This document shows, in pieces, positions 14,260-21,524 of a stretch of 21,524 nt of DNA. The notes under the pieces are model-generated. The model ran no database searches, was not told the origin of the DNA, and saw nothing but the letters and a program-made list of their open reading frames with translations. The first letter of the stretch is position 1. Every line of letters begins with the position of its first letter. Made by a program: the position numbers and the translations under genes. The stretch comes from JAHRVQ01 sp047616645 (GTDB lineage Bacteria; Pseudomonadota; Gammaproteobacteria; Pseudomonadales; Azotimanducaceae), in the NCBI GenBank assembly GCA_047616645.1, contig JBLHIH010000063.1, positions 1-21,524 on the forward strand, in the 5' to 3' direction.

Positions 14260-15006
14260 CTTCAGCGTCCAACGATCGGTATTACCCGTCACACTCTTTC
14301 TGCCAACTTCATATCTGAGTTCGTCATCGAAACGATAATGAAGCGTAGAATAATCTACCAACTCAAAGCCCGCTGCTTGTATTTCTTTTATCGCTAATAT
14401 GGGATCAAAGCGCCTGCCGTTTTCTCTGTTATTTTCTTGCATATGACGACGCGTATGATCAACCAGCGCGTAGATACCGCCTTTCTTCAATGCCTTATGT
14501 GCCGCCATGTTCATTTCCATGCGACCAACTTCGTCGAAGTTGTGATAATTACGAAAGGTCAATACGATATCTACATTTTTAGTCCCTAAATCTCCTTTTT
14601 CTAAGCTATAAAAATCAGCCCCTTCTGCGCGAAATAGTTTTGCTTCTTTCGCCACTATACTGACTTTTTCGAAACCTGGCTTACCTATCAAGTTTTTCTC
14701 TATGCGGCCAGTGCCATAAGCCAGCAGTAATTCACCGTTCTCTGCTAAAACTGGCGCTAATAATTTTGTGTACCAACCGCCTCCAGGTATTAGCTCAACA
14801 ACTTTCATATCATCCTCAAGACCAAAAAATGCTAATGTTTCTTTTGCCTTACGGTTTCTATCCCGCTTAGTATCTGCTTCACCACGAAGTTCGGATTTGA
14901 GGGCAAGATCTAATTTCTCAGTTATGTCCCCTGCCACAGCCGGCATACTGAACAGCCCAATAGCTAAGATGCTAGCGACAATTACTATTTGTATTCTGTT
15001 TTTCAT
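14245..15006 (-). CDS. Exported SAM-methyltransferase-fold protein (COG4798-like)
   Basis: A 253-residue protein. Residues 1-25 are a good Sec signal peptide ending in PAVA before Gly26. The mature protein has a Rossmann methyltransferase fold of the 'predicted methyltransferase' type known as COG4798. The SAM-binding strand and loop are VVELIPGGGWYT (69-80), followed by LLLAYGTGR, then VDIVLTFRNYHNF at the motif IV position, and GGIYALVDHTRR. The unusual I-P-G-G-G-W loop in place of D-x-G-x-G is, as I recall, characteristic of this family. A methyltransferase outside the cytoplasm is odd because SAM is not known to be available there. The protein may bind another ligand, or the N-terminus may be a membrane anchor. 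Its ribosome binding site is AAGG about 8 bases before the ATG. It follows the alkaline phosphatase gene by 69 bases on the same strand and may be co-transcribed with it. Confidence 0.82.
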   Translation of the reverse strand: MKNRIQIVIVASILAIGLFSMPAVAGDITEKLDLALKSELRGEADTKRDRNRKAKETLAFFGLEDDMKVVELIPGGGWYTKLLAPVLAENGELLLAYGTGRIEKNLIGKPGFEKVSIVAKEAKLFRAEGADFYSLEKGDLGTKNVDIVLTFRNYHNFDEVGRMEMNMAAHKALKKGGIYALVDHTRRHMQENNRENGRRFDPILAIKEIQAAGFELVDYSTLHYRFDDELRYEVGRKSVTGNTDRWTLKFKKI

Positions 15007-15075
15007 TTTACATACCTTATGTTTATTTCAATTATGATCGTTCGTTTAAATTGTTCGCCCTATCAGGCTTTAAGT

Positions 15076-16482
15076 TTATTCTCGATGATCTAGCAACGCT
15101 GCCTTCATGAGGTGGAAAATTACATTCTGCTCCATCACGCCATTAAACCATTGGCTACCAGGACCCACTGCATAAACTGGAACATCATCACCACCATGCG
15201 TTTCGAAGGGTAATGGAATAACCGCTTCTTGAAGGTAGTTATCAGCTGTAGTATCCACTTTGCTCAAATCCGGACGTTTTTCTTGATAGCCTTTACCGTT
15301 AGCGTAATTAAGTGTTGTGTAGGGATTACCATTAATATCCTTACCTGCAATACCGAGGATGTTTTCTCCTCTCGCTGGATAACCGCCCATGCTCATTGTG
15401 TGGCTATGATCCGCCGTAACCACTATCAAAGTGTCCGGTCCAAGCAGTTCACGTGCTCGCTCAATGGCTCGGCTAAATTCCACGGTTTCCTCTAAGGCAA
15501 ATTTTGCAATTCCAGCATGATGGCCATGATCTATTCGGCCACTTTCTATCATTAGGAAAAAGCCCTTCTCATTTTTGGATACGACCTCGATGGCTTTTTC
15601 TGTCATTTCAGTTAGGGAAGGCTCCTCTTCTTTATTTCGATGATCATTAAAGCTCATATGATCCGCGTGAAACAAACCTAATAAATGTTCTGCCTTTGAA
15701 TCAATTAGTGATTGGGTATTAGTAACGTAGCTACCTTTCCCAAAGCGCGTAACCCACTCCTGAGCTAAATTACGTTTATCCCCTCGGATACCGCCTTGCT
15801 CGCTTGGCAGAAACATACGCTTCCCGCCACCTAGTGCAACTTCTAAACCATCGCCATAGGAAAACTCAATGAGTTGTTGTGCTATATCGTCACAGCCTTT
15901 GGCATCTGATTCAAATCCTCGACTAACAACATGCGCATAGGTAGCACCTGGTGTTGCGTGAGTCAATCTAGCGGTGCTAACTGCACCAGTTGCAAGACCC
16001 TCTTCTTCCGCGAGCTCTAACAATGTCTTCAAGTACCCTTTTCCACAATTCTCTACCGTGGCAGATTCATCAGTTCCCAAGGTATAATATTTAGCTTTGA
16101 CACCAGTTAGTAGTGCAGTTGCTGTGGATGCAGAATCTGAGACTTGCTTATCTACAGCATAGGTCTTAGACAGAGCTGTCTCTGGGAACTTTTCAAAAGA
16201 TAATAAATTTTCCTCACCCGATTGCCCAGCTAACTGTCCTTGATAAATCCGACCTGCAGTCACGGTAGCCAGGCTCATACCATCGCCAATGAATAAGATG
16301 ACATTTTTTGCCTTAACATTGTTTTTAGATCTTAGTGCTTGTTGATCAGTAAGGTAGGTCTGCCCAGCTTTGTACCAAACCTTAGCTTTGTCGTTGGAAG
16401 GCATGTTATTGTCATTTGCCATGCAAGCGGAGATAAAGAATAAATATCCCGTTAATACAACTTTAATAAACTTGTGGTGCAT
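15076..16482 (-). CDS. phoA: Alkaline phosphatase, predicted lipoprotein
   Basis: A 468-residue alkaline phosphatase of the PhoA superfamily, which hydrolyses phosphate monoesters in the envelope using two zinc ions, usually with magnesium. Visible motifs are the metal-binding FIGDGMS (D67), the nucleophile site VSDSAST (Ser117 after Asp116), the zinc ligands in SGRIDHGHHA and VVTADHSH, and the C-terminal His in ETHGGDDVPVYAVGPGS. The N-terminus ends in FFISAC, a lipobox with Cys20, so the enzyme is probably tethered to a membrane rather than free in the periplasm. GGAG at the proper distance before ATG 16482 supports this start. I see no clear Pho box upstream. It lies between the transporter remnant and the exported methyltransferase-fold gene. 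Length and motifs are complete, so activity is expected. Confidence 0.93.
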   Translation of the reverse strand: MHHKFIKVVLTGYLFFISACMANDNNMPSNDKAKVWYKAGQTYLTDQQALRSKNNVKAKNVILFIGDGMSLATVTAGRIYQGQLAGQSGEENLLSFEKFPETALSKTYAVDKQVSDSASTATALLTGVKAKYYTLGTDESATVENCGKGYLKTLLELAEEEGLATGAVSTARLTHATPGATYAHVVSRGFESDAKGCDDIAQQLIEFSYGDGLEVALGGGKRMFLPSEQGGIRGDKRNLAQEWVTRFGKGSYVTNTQSLIDSKAEHLLGLFHADHMSFNDHRNKEEEPSLTEMTEKAIEVVSKNEKGFFLMIESGRIDHGHHAGIAKFALEETVEFSRAIERARELLGPDTLIVVTADHSHTMSMGGYPARGENILGIAGKDINGNPYTTLNYANGKGYQEKRPDLSKVDTTADNYLQEAVIPLPFETHGGDDVPVYAVGPGSQWFNGVMEQNVIFHLMKAALLDHRE

Positions 16483-16540
16483 GCTTTCTCCGGTGCAATT
16501 TAAGGGCTCGATTTAATAGAACTTAACACTCTTTTCAGTA

Positions 16541-17142
16541 CTAATCACTCTTCATCATACGCACATATTTTACCGTAAGGGCAAGACAGGTAGGAATAAA
16601 AACAGTTAAGGCAATCATCATTAGCGTGTTGTACTTCAAATAGAAATCCGGCCGCAACTATACCCAAAGGCGCTAGTATAGTAGATCCGAGGTGATCATA
16701 GGCACTTACTCTAGATAAAAGATGTTGGGGTACTTTTATTTGTCCAGTGGTATTCCATAACACCGAAAATATTTGACCCGCTATACCCTCAACAAATGCA
16801 GCTAGCGCGATTAACACTACAAAAGAAAAACACAGGCAGGGTCCCGACTCTCATGGGGTACTTTACGTTTATTTTCATTGCCACGAAGCCACCAACCAAG
16901 GTGCCAATACCGAAACTTGCCGCTATAAATTCCCAATCTACTGCCCCGTTCAACTCTCGTAGTGCCACAGCCGGACCCACTAGCCCAAATACGGCCACCA
17001 ACATGCCGCCGAGTGCTGCACCAAACACTACAGCACCATGGCTGAACCCATATAACCCATATAACCCATGAGATAGGCAATAAACATCTTACGAATATCG
17101 GGTTTCGCAAGCAGTTTTAGAGCTTCTTGTACCTTACTCAAG
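16541..17142 (-). pseudogene. Truncated, frameshifted MFS transporter remnant
   Basis: The minus strand codes for recognisable pieces of the second half of a major facilitator transporter, spread over changing frames. The first piece, from about 17142, reads SKVQEALKLLAKPDIRKMF, then IAYLMGYMGYMGSAMVL, and stops at 17028-17030. The second (about 17034-16830) reads VFGAALGGMLVAVFGLVGPAVAL and ASFGIGTLVGGFVAMKI. The third (about 16830-16640) reads VLIALAAFVEGIAGQIFSVL and STILAPLGIVAAGFLFEV. The last reads TLMMIALTVFIPTCLALTV and ends KYVRMMKSD at the stop 16541-16543. At least three frame changes occur in about 500 bases, and the N-terminal half is missing because the hydroxylase gene ends directly upstream. 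Decay after a deletion fits best. Sequencing errors could explain single frameshifts but not the missing half. A 9-bp tandem repeat (ACCCATATA) lies at 17046-17063, near the first frame change. Confidence 0.75.
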
Positions 17143-19413
17143 CTAGCTATCCAACGCGTCTAATACAGCAGTTGCCGAAATGGGAAGATGACGAACACGA
17201 GCACCTGTTGCCGCAAAAATCGCATTAGCGATAGCCGGACCAACAACCGTTGTGGCGGGTTCTCCAAGCCCAACGGATTGAAACCGGCTGTCAACAAATT
17301 CGATATTAAGTTCTGGCACATCGCTCATTCGCAGAGGAGTATAGGTGTTCAAATTGGTATCTTTTACTTGACCATTTTCAAATTCCGTTCCTTCGAATAA
17401 AGCCATACTCATTCCCCATAGTGCCGCTCCTTCCGACTGCGCCAATGCACCATCAGGATGCACAATCGATCCGGCATCAATCACAAGATCAAGTCTATCC
17501 ACTTTCACTTTGCCACTTGTTCTATCAACTTGAACTTGTGCGACACAGGCACACCAAGTGGGCATATCTCTTTCTTGACCGAAGGTCACAGCTACGCCCT
17601 GCCCTGTATCTTCAGGCATTGATCTGCCCCATTTGGCATTAGACGCCACCTTTTTTAAGACATGCGCTAATCGGTTTGCTCCGCCAACAGAGTTCGGTTT
17701 ACTCCCAGCATTTCGCCCAGCGCTAATCAAATGTTGTAGTCTAAATTTAACAGGATCGACACCCACTTTGTGGGCAGCTTCATCCATAAAACTTTCAAGC
17801 GCCCAATTTATCCAACCAGGGCCAACCGAACGCAACCAACCCGGTCTAAAAGTACGATTTGCTAAGTCATTTGATATAGCACGAACTTGATGTGCACCGA
17901 CCGTGTACCAATGATTTGCTCCGTTGATTGAGAATGGGTCGAACTTTTCACCATTTTTACCTTCTCCTAAAAAGAAGTCGGCCATCACTTCAGAGGGCCA
18001 ACCGGCAGCAGCATGATGCTGCATCCCTAATAATTTATTTTCTTTATCAAACGCCATTTTTAACGATTGGACAGACGCAGATCTTGGAGAATCAAATCGC
18101 GAATCATCTTCGCGGCTAAAAACGACTTTGACGGGCCTACCCAAGGCCTTACTGGCAAGTAGCGCAGGCACCCCATAATCACCATTTAAACGTCGCCCAA
18201 AACCTCCGCCTAAGAGGTAGCTAGGCATGCGAATTTTTTCAATAGGCACGTCCAATGCTTTTGAAAAAACTGGCAAGCAAAGAGATTGCCACTGGTTCCC
18301 TGTATGAAGCTCCCATATCCCGTCCTTTCTAAAAGCAAGGGCATTCACAGGCTCCATTTGAAAATGTAGAACCGTACTCGTCGTATAGGTTTGACTTAAC
18401 TCGGTATGCGCAATATCAAATGCTGCGTCCACACCCTCATCAGAGACTACCAATGAACCTTTGTCTGACTTAATAAGTTCAGCACCGTGTTGAAGTATGT
18501 CAGATTCTGATACTTGGCTTGCTTCACTTTCCTGCCATTGCGCTTTGATAAGCCTTTCAGCTTTAATCGCCGCCGCATAGGAATCTGCAATGACAAGTCC
18601 CCAGCCCGGTACAGTATTTGAAGGATCATCTAATATGAGAGTGCGACGATACCCGGGTATATTTCTTGCATCGACATCATCTATTGAAGTAAGAATGCAA
18701 CCATATCGTGTCGGCGGCAATACTGGCTTACCATAGAGCATTCCTTCAACACTTGCGTCAATGCCATAGACAGCTTGTCCGCGTGTTTTCTCAGGTATAT
18801 CCAAAGCTTGCGAGGCGAACCCAATCAATGTTCGATCTTCCATTGACTTAATAGGCAATTTCGCCAATTCATCATCCGTGAAGCGCCGAGTTAAATTTCC
18901 CTTCCTAACAATCTCACTATATTCTACTGAGTTTTTCCCATAGATTACTTGGCTATTTTTTGCTTTACATTTATGAGAAGGGACCCCGAGAATTTTCGCC
19001 CCCTCCTCGATAAGCGCTTTTCTACCTGCTGCGCCAGCACGACTTAAAAGGTCAAAATTTTGCCATACAGACCAACTTCCTCCAGTTACGCGATAGCCAT
19101 ATTTTGGGTTGGTATCAACATAACGAATTCGAACATCTCGCCATTGGGCTTCTAGCTCTTCGGCGACAATTCTCGCTAAGGCAGTGCCGATATGTTGACC
19201 CATTTCAGCTTCGGCAATATTGACAGTTATAATACCGCTATTGTCTATGCTGTACCAAAGGGTAGGTTCAAATTGATCATTGGATTCTGCACCCAAGGCA
19301 AATTCAGAAGGTGAAAATGCCATTGTGAAACCGACTGCGCTAGCACCAATTATAAATCCACGCCTAGATAGCTTAGCTGTTTTGTTTGTTAGCAGATGGC
19401 TGAACTTATTCAT
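17143..19413 (-). CDS. Molybdopterin-binding large subunit, xanthine dehydrogenase family (IorB-like)
   Basis: A 756-residue molybdenum hydroxylase large subunit. The N-terminus carries a twin-arginine signal (SRRGFI, Arg17-Arg18), so the folded complex should be exported to the periplasm. This is typical of the isoquinoline 1-oxidoreductase/periplasmic aldehyde oxidoreductase branch, which lacks a separate FAD subunit. Motifs include the cofactor-binding loops AEMGQHIGTALARIVAEEL, TGGSWSV and LGGGFGRRLNGDYG, then DEAAHKVGVDPVKFRLQHL. The C-terminal SVGLGEPATTVVGPAIANAI contains the Glu expected to be the active-site base. The enzyme would oxidise an aldehyde or N-heterocycle with water, passing electrons to the iron-sulfur partner. 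The substrate cannot be told from sequence. Its start overlaps the end of the small-subunit gene by eight bases (ATGAATAA), so the two are co-translated. Length and motifs are complete. Confidence 0.92.
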   Translation of the reverse strand: MNKFSHLLTNKTAKLSRRGFIIGASAVGFTMAFSPSEFALGAESNDQFEPTLWYSIDNSGIITVNIAEAEMGQHIGTALARIVAEELEAQWRDVRIRYVDTNPKYGYRVTGGSWSVWQNFDLLSRAGAAGRKALIEEGAKILGVPSHKCKAKNSQVIYGKNSVEYSEIVRKGNLTRRFTDDELAKLPIKSMEDRTLIGFASQALDIPEKTRGQAVYGIDASVEGMLYGKPVLPPTRYGCILTSIDDVDARNIPGYRRTLILDDPSNTVPGWGLVIADSYAAAIKAERLIKAQWQESEASQVSESDILQHGAELIKSDKGSLVVSDEGVDAAFDIAHTELSQTYTTSTVLHFQMEPVNALAFRKDGIWELHTGNQWQSLCLPVFSKALDVPIEKIRMPSYLLGGGFGRRLNGDYGVPALLASKALGRPVKVVFSREDDSRFDSPRSASVQSLKMAFDKENKLLGMQHHAAAGWPSEVMADFFLGEGKNGEKFDPFSINGANHWYTVGAHQVRAISNDLANRTFRPGWLRSVGPGWINWALESFMDEAAHKVGVDPVKFRLQHLISAGRNAGSKPNSVGGANRLAHVLKKVASNAKWGRSMPEDTGQGVAVTFGQERDMPTWCACVAQVQVDRTSGKVKVDRLDLVIDAGSIVHPDGALAQSEGAALWGMSMALFEGTEFENGQVKDTNLNTYTPLRMSDVPELNIEFVDSRFQSVGLGEPATTVVGPAIANAIFAATGARVRHLPISATAVLDALDS

Positions 19414-19897
19414 TTGCCGAATCTCCCGTCTGATTAATTTTCGTCGCGGTACTATTTATTTCCTCTGCAGCAATTTTTATCGCCTCGCGAATGCGTTTAT
19501 AAGCCATGCAACGACATAAATTACCGTTCATTACTCGGTTTATATCAGCGTCAGTGGGATTGGGATAATCCGCTATGAGTATCGCGGCTTGCATCATTTG
19601 ACCTGATTGACAATAACCACACTGAGGTGCCTGACTTTTAACCCATGCGGCTTGAAGTGGATGATCTAAGCCTTCAATGGTAGTCACACTTTTTTTATCG
19701 ATCACACTCAAGGGTAAGGTACAGGATCTCATAGCAATGCCATCTACATGCACAGTACATGCACCGCATTGACCTATACCACAACCAAACTTAGTACCCT
19801 TTAGATTTAATTCATCACGAATCACCCAAAGCAAGGGGGTATCATCTGGTACATCAAGGGCAATGTTTCTTCCATTTATCTTAAACTGAACAGACAT
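19406..19897 (-). CDS. [2Fe-2S]-binding small subunit of the molybdenum hydroxylase (IorA-like)
   Basis: A 163-residue electron-transfer subunit. The N-terminal domain is plant-ferredoxin-like with Cys39, 44, 47 and 59 (FGCGIGQCGACTVHVDG). The C-terminal helical domain binds the second cluster with Cys93, 96, 128 and 130 (QCGYCQSGQ and GNLCRCMAY). All eight ligands are present. ATG 19897 is chosen as start because GGAGA lies 5 bases before the following spacer and the protein then begins MSVQFKINGR, the usual family start. An open extension to 19960 has no family resemblance. No signal peptide is seen, and the subunit is probably carried across the membrane with the Tat-dependent large subunit. 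An electron acceptor gene, such as a cytochrome subunit, is not present in the window. Confidence 0.93.
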   Translation of the reverse strand: MSVQFKINGRNIALDVPDDTPLLWVIRDELNLKGTKFGCGIGQCGACTVHVDGIAMRSCTLPLSVIDKKSVTTIEGLDHPLQAAWVKSQAPQCGYCQSGQMMQAAILIADYPNPTDADINRVMNGNLCRCMAYKRIREAIKIAAEEINSTATKINQTGDSANE

Positions 19898-19902
19898 AAT
19901 CT

Positions 19903-19907
19903 TCTCC
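19903..19907 (-). promoter_or_regulatory. Ribosome binding site fixing the small-subunit start
   Basis: GGAGA on the minus strand, with AGATT leading to ATG 19897. It supports the internal start over the longer open frame that reaches 19960. Confidence 0.7.
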
Positions 19908-20034
19908 AAACAATCCACTTCTCTATGAGTAAGCACAGTGCCACTAATTAACCCTCTCAATCAAGTGCAAACTAGACATTAGTAAGCCCAAGACTGTTAG
20001 AATAACGGCCTTCAAAAACAAGAGCATTATTTTA

Positions 20035-20646
20035 ATGGCATTGGACAGTCGGACCGCTTACGGTGTAAAAATTCTGAATTCAAAGCACAAAGACATCAAA
20101 GCTTTAAAAAGAGCCGGCAAGATAGCGGAAATGCACGGTAATAAGTTTTGGAATTCCAGCTTTCTTATCATGGACTACTTAAAGAAGAATCCATTAAAGA
20201 AAAATGCCAGAGTGTTAGAAATCGGCTGTGGTTGGGGCTTATTAAGTATTTTCTGCGCAAAAAAGTTTGATGCCCGAGTGACCGGCGTCGATATCGATAA
20301 GAACGTACTTGCCTTTATGGACTTACATGCAAAAATAAACAAGGTCGAGGTGATTGGTAAAAAGTGCTCATTCGAGCAACTTACGACAAAAAAACTTGAA
20401 GAATTTGATGTAATCCTGGGTGCTGACATTTGTTACTGGGATGAAATGACAAAGCTCTTAACAAATCTTATTACACGCTCTAAAAAGGCAGGTGTTCAAC
20501 AAATTATTATCGCCGACCCCTGCCGTCAGCCATTCACTAATCTCAGTAAAATTTGTCAGCTTAAGTACAGTAATACTTCTGTAGAAGAAAAGTGGTTGAA
20601 AAAACCCGTTATCGCATCAGGAGAACTTTTGATCATAAATCCTTAA
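20035..20646 (+). CDS. Class I SAM-dependent methyltransferase (Methyltransf_16-like)
   Basis: A 203-residue cytoplasmic protein. GNKFWNSSFLIMDYL (35-49) precedes motif I VLEIGCGWG (60-68), motif II VTGVDID (82-88), and motif IV DVILGADICYWDEM (125-138). The K-x-W-x-S-S-x-x-L entry and the ADICYW segment resemble the lysine or small-molecule N-methyltransferase group known as Methyltransf_16 (METTL21/Nnt1-like), so a protein lysine could be the target. This is a family-level guess. The protein is slightly short at the C-terminus but ends smoothly (GELLIINP). The upstream gap of 137 bases is shared with the divergent hydroxylase operon. A weak promoter pair TAGACA (19973-19978) and TAGAAT (19998-20003) has a long 19-base spacer. 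The ribosome binding site is poor (AAGAG). Confidence 0.85.
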   Translation: MALDSRTAYGVKILNSKHKDIKALKRAGKIAEMHGNKFWNSSFLIMDYLKKNPLKKNARVLEIGCGWGLLSIFCAKKFDARVTGVDIDKNVLAFMDLHAKINKVEVIGKKCSFEQLTTKKLEEFDVILGADICYWDEMTKLLTNLITRSKKAGVQQIIIADPCRQPFTNLSKICQLKYSNTSVEEKWLKKPVIASGELLIINP

Positions 20647-20660
20647 AAAAATGCTAAGGA

Positions 20661-20735
20661 CATTTGTTTACTAGACACTTTTTTACGAGACATTCATTCA
20701 CAAAAGATTCATTCAGAAAAGATTCATTCAGAAAA
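20661..20735. repeat. Degenerate 15-bp tandem repeat upstream of the UPF0145 gene
   Basis: Five 15-bp units start at 20661, 20676, 20691, 20706 and 20721. The last two are identical (GATTCATTCAGAAAA), the third differs at two positions, and the first two are increasingly decayed. They fill the gap between the methyltransferase stop and the UPF0145 ribosome binding site. Homogeneity increases toward the downstream gene. Confidence 0.85.
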
Positions 20736-20750
20736 TAGCGGAGAAAAATT

Positions 20751-21080
20751 ATGATTGTTACAACAACTTCCACTATAGAAGGGAGAAAAATTGTTAAGTA
20801 CCTTGGTGTTGTCACAGGGGAAGCCATTCTTGGTGCCAATATCTTCCGAGATATGTTTGCACGAGTTCGGGATATCGTAGGTGGCCGTTCGGCCTCGTAT
20901 GAAAGGGAGCTCGGCAAAGCACGAGAAATTGCACTTGATGAACTTCAGGACTGGGGAGAGGAATTAGGCGCCAATGCGATTGTGGGTGTTAATCTAGACT
21001 ACGAAAGTTTCGGACAATCTAACGGCATGATGATGGTCAGCGCAACCGGAACCGCTGTTTTTATCGAAGCTGCTAGTTAG
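20751..21080 (+). CDS. UPF0145/YbjQ family protein
   Basis: A 109-residue protein that matches the YbjQ family along its whole length. It opens with VTTTSTIEGRKIVKYLGVVTGEAI, has GANIFRDMFARVRDIVGGRS in the middle, and closes with ALDELQDWGEELGANAIVGV, then LDYESF and the beta strand MMMVSATGTAV. Family members form small ring-like oligomers and are annotated as possible heavy-metal-binding proteins, but no function is established and no Cys/His metal site is visible here. GGAG about 10 bases before the ATG is the ribosome binding site. The stop codon at 21078-21080 falls inside the first unit of the 125-bp repeats that follow. Length is normal for the family. Confidence 0.93.
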   Translation: MIVTTTSTIEGRKIVKYLGVVTGEAILGANIFRDMFARVRDIVGGRSASYERELGKAREIALDELQDWGEELGANAIVGVNLDYESFGQSNGMMMVSATGTAVFIEAAS

Positions 21081-21449
21081 TTCCCGTCCAGAAATAGGTG
21101 TTTTAGATGAAAGTTAAGAAACTATAAATAAGTTAGGTAGCATATTCAGGCACTTACAAGGGAAGTAGCCCCGACGTTTTCGATTTCTGGATGTACACTA
21201 GTTAGTTCCCGTCCAGTAATAGCCAAGTTTGGTTAAATATTGCAAAACCATCAATATGTTAGGTGATAATTTTAGGCGATTACAAGGGAAGTAGCCCCGC
21301 TGAAGTTAGTTTATGGATGCTCGCTAGTTAGTTCCCGTCCGGTAATAGCCAAATTTGGTTAAATATTGCAAAACCATCAATATGTCAGGTGATAATTTCA
21401 GGCGATTACAAGGGAAGTAGCCCGCTGAAGTTAGTTTATTGATGCTCAG
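21073..21449. repeat. Three tandem copies of a 125-bp intergenic repeat with pairing arms
   Basis: Units begin with CTAGTTAGTTCCCGTCC at 21073, 21198 and 21324. Units 2 and 3 differ at about seven positions. Unit 1 is diverged except in two blocks: the opening block and TTACAAGGGAAGTAGCCC about 80 bases later. The blocks can pair: GTTAGTTCCC with GGGAAGTAGC gives nine of ten pairs including one G-U. The arms are at 21076-21085/21160-21169, 21201-21210/21286-21295 and 21327-21336/21412-21421. Units 2 and 3 also contain an inner hairpin (ATATTG, nine bases, CAATAT). A decayed fourth start (CGTTAGTTT) lies at about 21441. The rest of the gap to 21524 shows no gene or other feature. Confidence 0.9.
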
Positions 21450-21524
21450 TCGTTAGTTTAGCGATACGGGCATAGGGTCAACTACTGTCTTACTGATCAC
21501 TCCCTGATCCAATATGGAAAGGAT

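Noticed and set aside
14078..14338. Plus-strand open frame spanning the end of the CoA ligase gene and beyond
   Set aside because: It overlaps the CoA ligase C-terminus in another frame and the convergent methyltransferase, with no ribosome binding site or domain.
16796..17071. Plus-strand open frame across the transporter remnant
   Set aside because: The minus strand codes for recognisable transporter helices in successive frames; the plus frame is Pro/Thr-rich without a start context.

Overview
The window looks like chromosomal DNA of a Gram-negative bacterium, most likely a marine-type gammaproteobacterium. This is an inference from the moderately AT-rich composition and from the gene families: outer-membrane lipoprotein signals, a DUF4139 protein, a PhoA-type phosphatase, an IorA/IorB-type molybdenum hydroxylase and a UPF0145 protein. 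No sequence search was run. No rRNA, tRNA, CRISPR array, transposase or phage gene was seen.

Left block (1-10866, all plus strand). This is a tightly packed, apparently co-transcribed envelope locus. In order it holds an acidic coiled-coil protein cut by the window edge, an outer-membrane-type lipoprotein, a membrane-anchored kinase-fold protein with a periplasmic TPR-like region, a membrane-anchored PEGA-repeat protein ending in an FGE/SUMF domain, a small exported protein with 15-bp repeats, a MotA/TolQ/ExbB-type channel subunit, an Hsp70/actin-fold protein with an FHA-like tail, and two paralogous one-TM VWA proteins. Stop and start codons overlap or nearly touch at most junctions. Two features stand out. 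First, three enzyme folds appear to have lost catalytic residues: the kinase lacks the HRD Asp and the catalytic-loop Lys, the FGE domain lacks the catalytic Cys pair, and the Hsp70-like protein lacks the phosphate loops. Second, the two VWA proteins begin with a transmembrane helix containing an FLD motif like that of ExbD/TolR/MotB. They may therefore be the B subunits of a proton-driven stator whose A subunit is encoded at 6659-7453. I suggest this locus is a poorly described proton-motive-force-powered envelope machine.

Middle block (10867-14259). A 24/25-bp tandem array separates the locus from a convergent DUF4139 exported protein and supplies that protein's last codons. A divergent acyl-CoA synthetase follows, with plausible promoters in the intergenic gap.

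Right block (14245-19897, minus strand). Reading in the direction of transcription, it contains an IorA/IorB-like molybdenum hydroxylase pair, a truncated and frameshifted remnant of an MFS transporter, a lipoprotein-type alkaline phosphatase and an exported SAM-methyltransferase-fold protein.

Right edge (20035-21524, plus strand). It holds a cytoplasmic methyltransferase, a UPF0145/YbjQ protein, and then about 380 bases of three 125-bp repeats whose conserved arms can pair. Short tandem repeats are frequent in the window, and three of them include the stop codon of the neighbouring gene.
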